A DNA stretch of 9,868 bases, from assembly GCA_028287665.1 (NCBI GenBank), contig JAQBPF010000175.1, positions 1 through 9,868 on the forward strand, in the 5' to 3' direction. The notes below the pieces were generated by a model. It saw only the letters and a program-made list of their open reading frames with translations. It ran no database searches and was not told where the DNA came from. Each line of letters opens with the position of its first letter. Positions within the stretch are counted from its first letter, which is position 1. Shown here one piece after another: positions 9,233 to 9,868 of this stretch. Made by a program: the position numbers and the translations under genes. Source of the stretch: Deinococcus sp. GTDB taxonomy: Bacteria > Deinococcota > Deinococci > Deinococcales > Deinococcaceae.

Positions 9233-9505
9233 GGGCACAGATGAATGGGGGCAAGGGCGGGGCAGCAGACGCAGGCAGCCAAAGGACGGGGCAACCCGCA
9301 AACAGCAGCGGAATAAATGTGGTGAAGCGTCCCTTTGACCTGCTTGTATGCGCCCGCCTGCAGATTGGATCACCGGCCCGCAGTGCATTAACGGGGCATG
9401 AAGTTGTAAATAAATTCACTTCTCTGAGGTTGAACCGCAACTTTTTGTGTGATACAGGCTCAATAGACGGAGCGCCCTCGGGTGAAGCCGAACTCTGGGA
9501 CATAG
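9233..9505 (-). promoter_or_regulatory. Long upstream region of the ferritin-like gene with an AT-rich promoter-like segment
   Basis: No gene is supported in this spacer; an open frame on the + strand (9241-9579) has no recognisable product. The only AT-rich part is 9401-9420. On the minus strand it gives a weak TTCAAC (9434-9429), 16 nt, TATTTA (9412-9407) pair. If real, the transcript would have a leader of about 180 nt, mostly GC- and C-rich, before the GGAGG. I found no palindromic radiation/desiccation response motif here. Confidence 0.3.
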
Positions 9506-9539
9506 AAAAAGGGAAGCAGGGCCACTGCGCCCGCTTCCC
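9506..9539 (-). terminator. Intrinsic terminator of mdh
   Basis: GGGAAGC (9511-9517) pairs with GCTTCCC (9533-9539). After a one-base bulge, GGGC (9519-9522) pairs with GCCC (9529-9532) around a 6-nt loop. On the minus strand the stem is followed by five T (9510-9506), 44 nt beyond the mdh stop. It separates mdh from the ferritin-like gene on the same strand. Confidence 0.88.
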
Positions 9540-9582
9540 CTCTGATCCGAATTGTCTTGCCTGGATTATTGCCTGTTGAACC

Positions 9583-9868
<286 letters not shown>

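Noticed and set aside
8141..9244. Long + strand open frame opposite the ferritin-like gene
   Set aside because: Antisense shadow of a gene with Tat signal, ribosome site and diiron motifs; the translation is low-complexity Gly/Val/Ala.
9221..9388. 56-codon N-terminal extension of the ferritin-like protein
   Set aside because: The internal ATG 9220 has GGAGG at 7 nt and is followed directly by the twin-arginine signal, which must be N-terminal to work.
9401..9420. Possible palindrome in the AT-rich segment AAGTTGTAAATAAATTCACT
   Set aside because: Only 4-base arms pair; not enough for an operator or a radiation/desiccation response motif.

Overview
The window is high-GC bacterial chromosome of housekeeping type. 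It most likely comes from Deinococcus or a close relative. The grounds are the Thermus/Deinococcus-style malate dehydrogenase C-terminus, the Deinococcus-like RuvX, a secreted ferritin-like protein of the type often linked to desiccation, and three genes with a TAnnCT -10 box only 6-8 nt before the ATG, an arrangement typical of leaderless transcription in Deinococcus-Thermus. The genus is inferred from remembered family features; no search was run.

Layout from left to right. (1) The 5' part of ruvX on the minus strand (1-421, cut by the window edge) is divergent from a coupled + strand pair: a PaaG-type crotonase (658-1455), then a Ppx/GppA phosphatase with a C-terminal HD-type domain (1452-2996, ATGA overlap). 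The spacer between the divergent genes carries short repeats that supply the -35 regions of both promoters. (2) ftsH on the minus strand (3072-4937) converges with ppx across one strong hairpin terminator. It starts with TTG behind a good GGAGG. (3) A divergent spacer (4938-5278) holds a 19-bp palindrome on the ftsH side and a leaderless-type promoter for a cytoplasmic TPR protein (5279-6676). (4) A terminator and an AT-rich stretch are followed by a beta-propeller lipoprotein (6877-8190) whose start is problematic. It converges, over a second strong hairpin, with (5) a Tat-exported ferritin-like lipoprotein on the minus strand (8267-9220). (6) The 3' end of mdh (9583-9868, minus) has its own terminator.

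Functionally these are mostly independent units: recombination/rRNA maturation (ruvX), acyl-CoA chemistry plus polyphosphate or (p)ppGpp metabolism (paaG-like and ppx, translationally coupled), membrane protein quality control (ftsH), a TPR scaffold of unknown partner, two envelope lipoproteins, and a TCA-cycle enzyme. I see no CRISPR array, insertion sequence, phage gene, tRNA, rRNA or defence cluster, and no convincing new multi-gene system. The items most worth a second look are the repeat-embedded leaderless promoters, the ferritin-like Tat lipoprotein with a complete diiron ligand set, the ftsH palindrome, and the start of the propeller lipoprotein.
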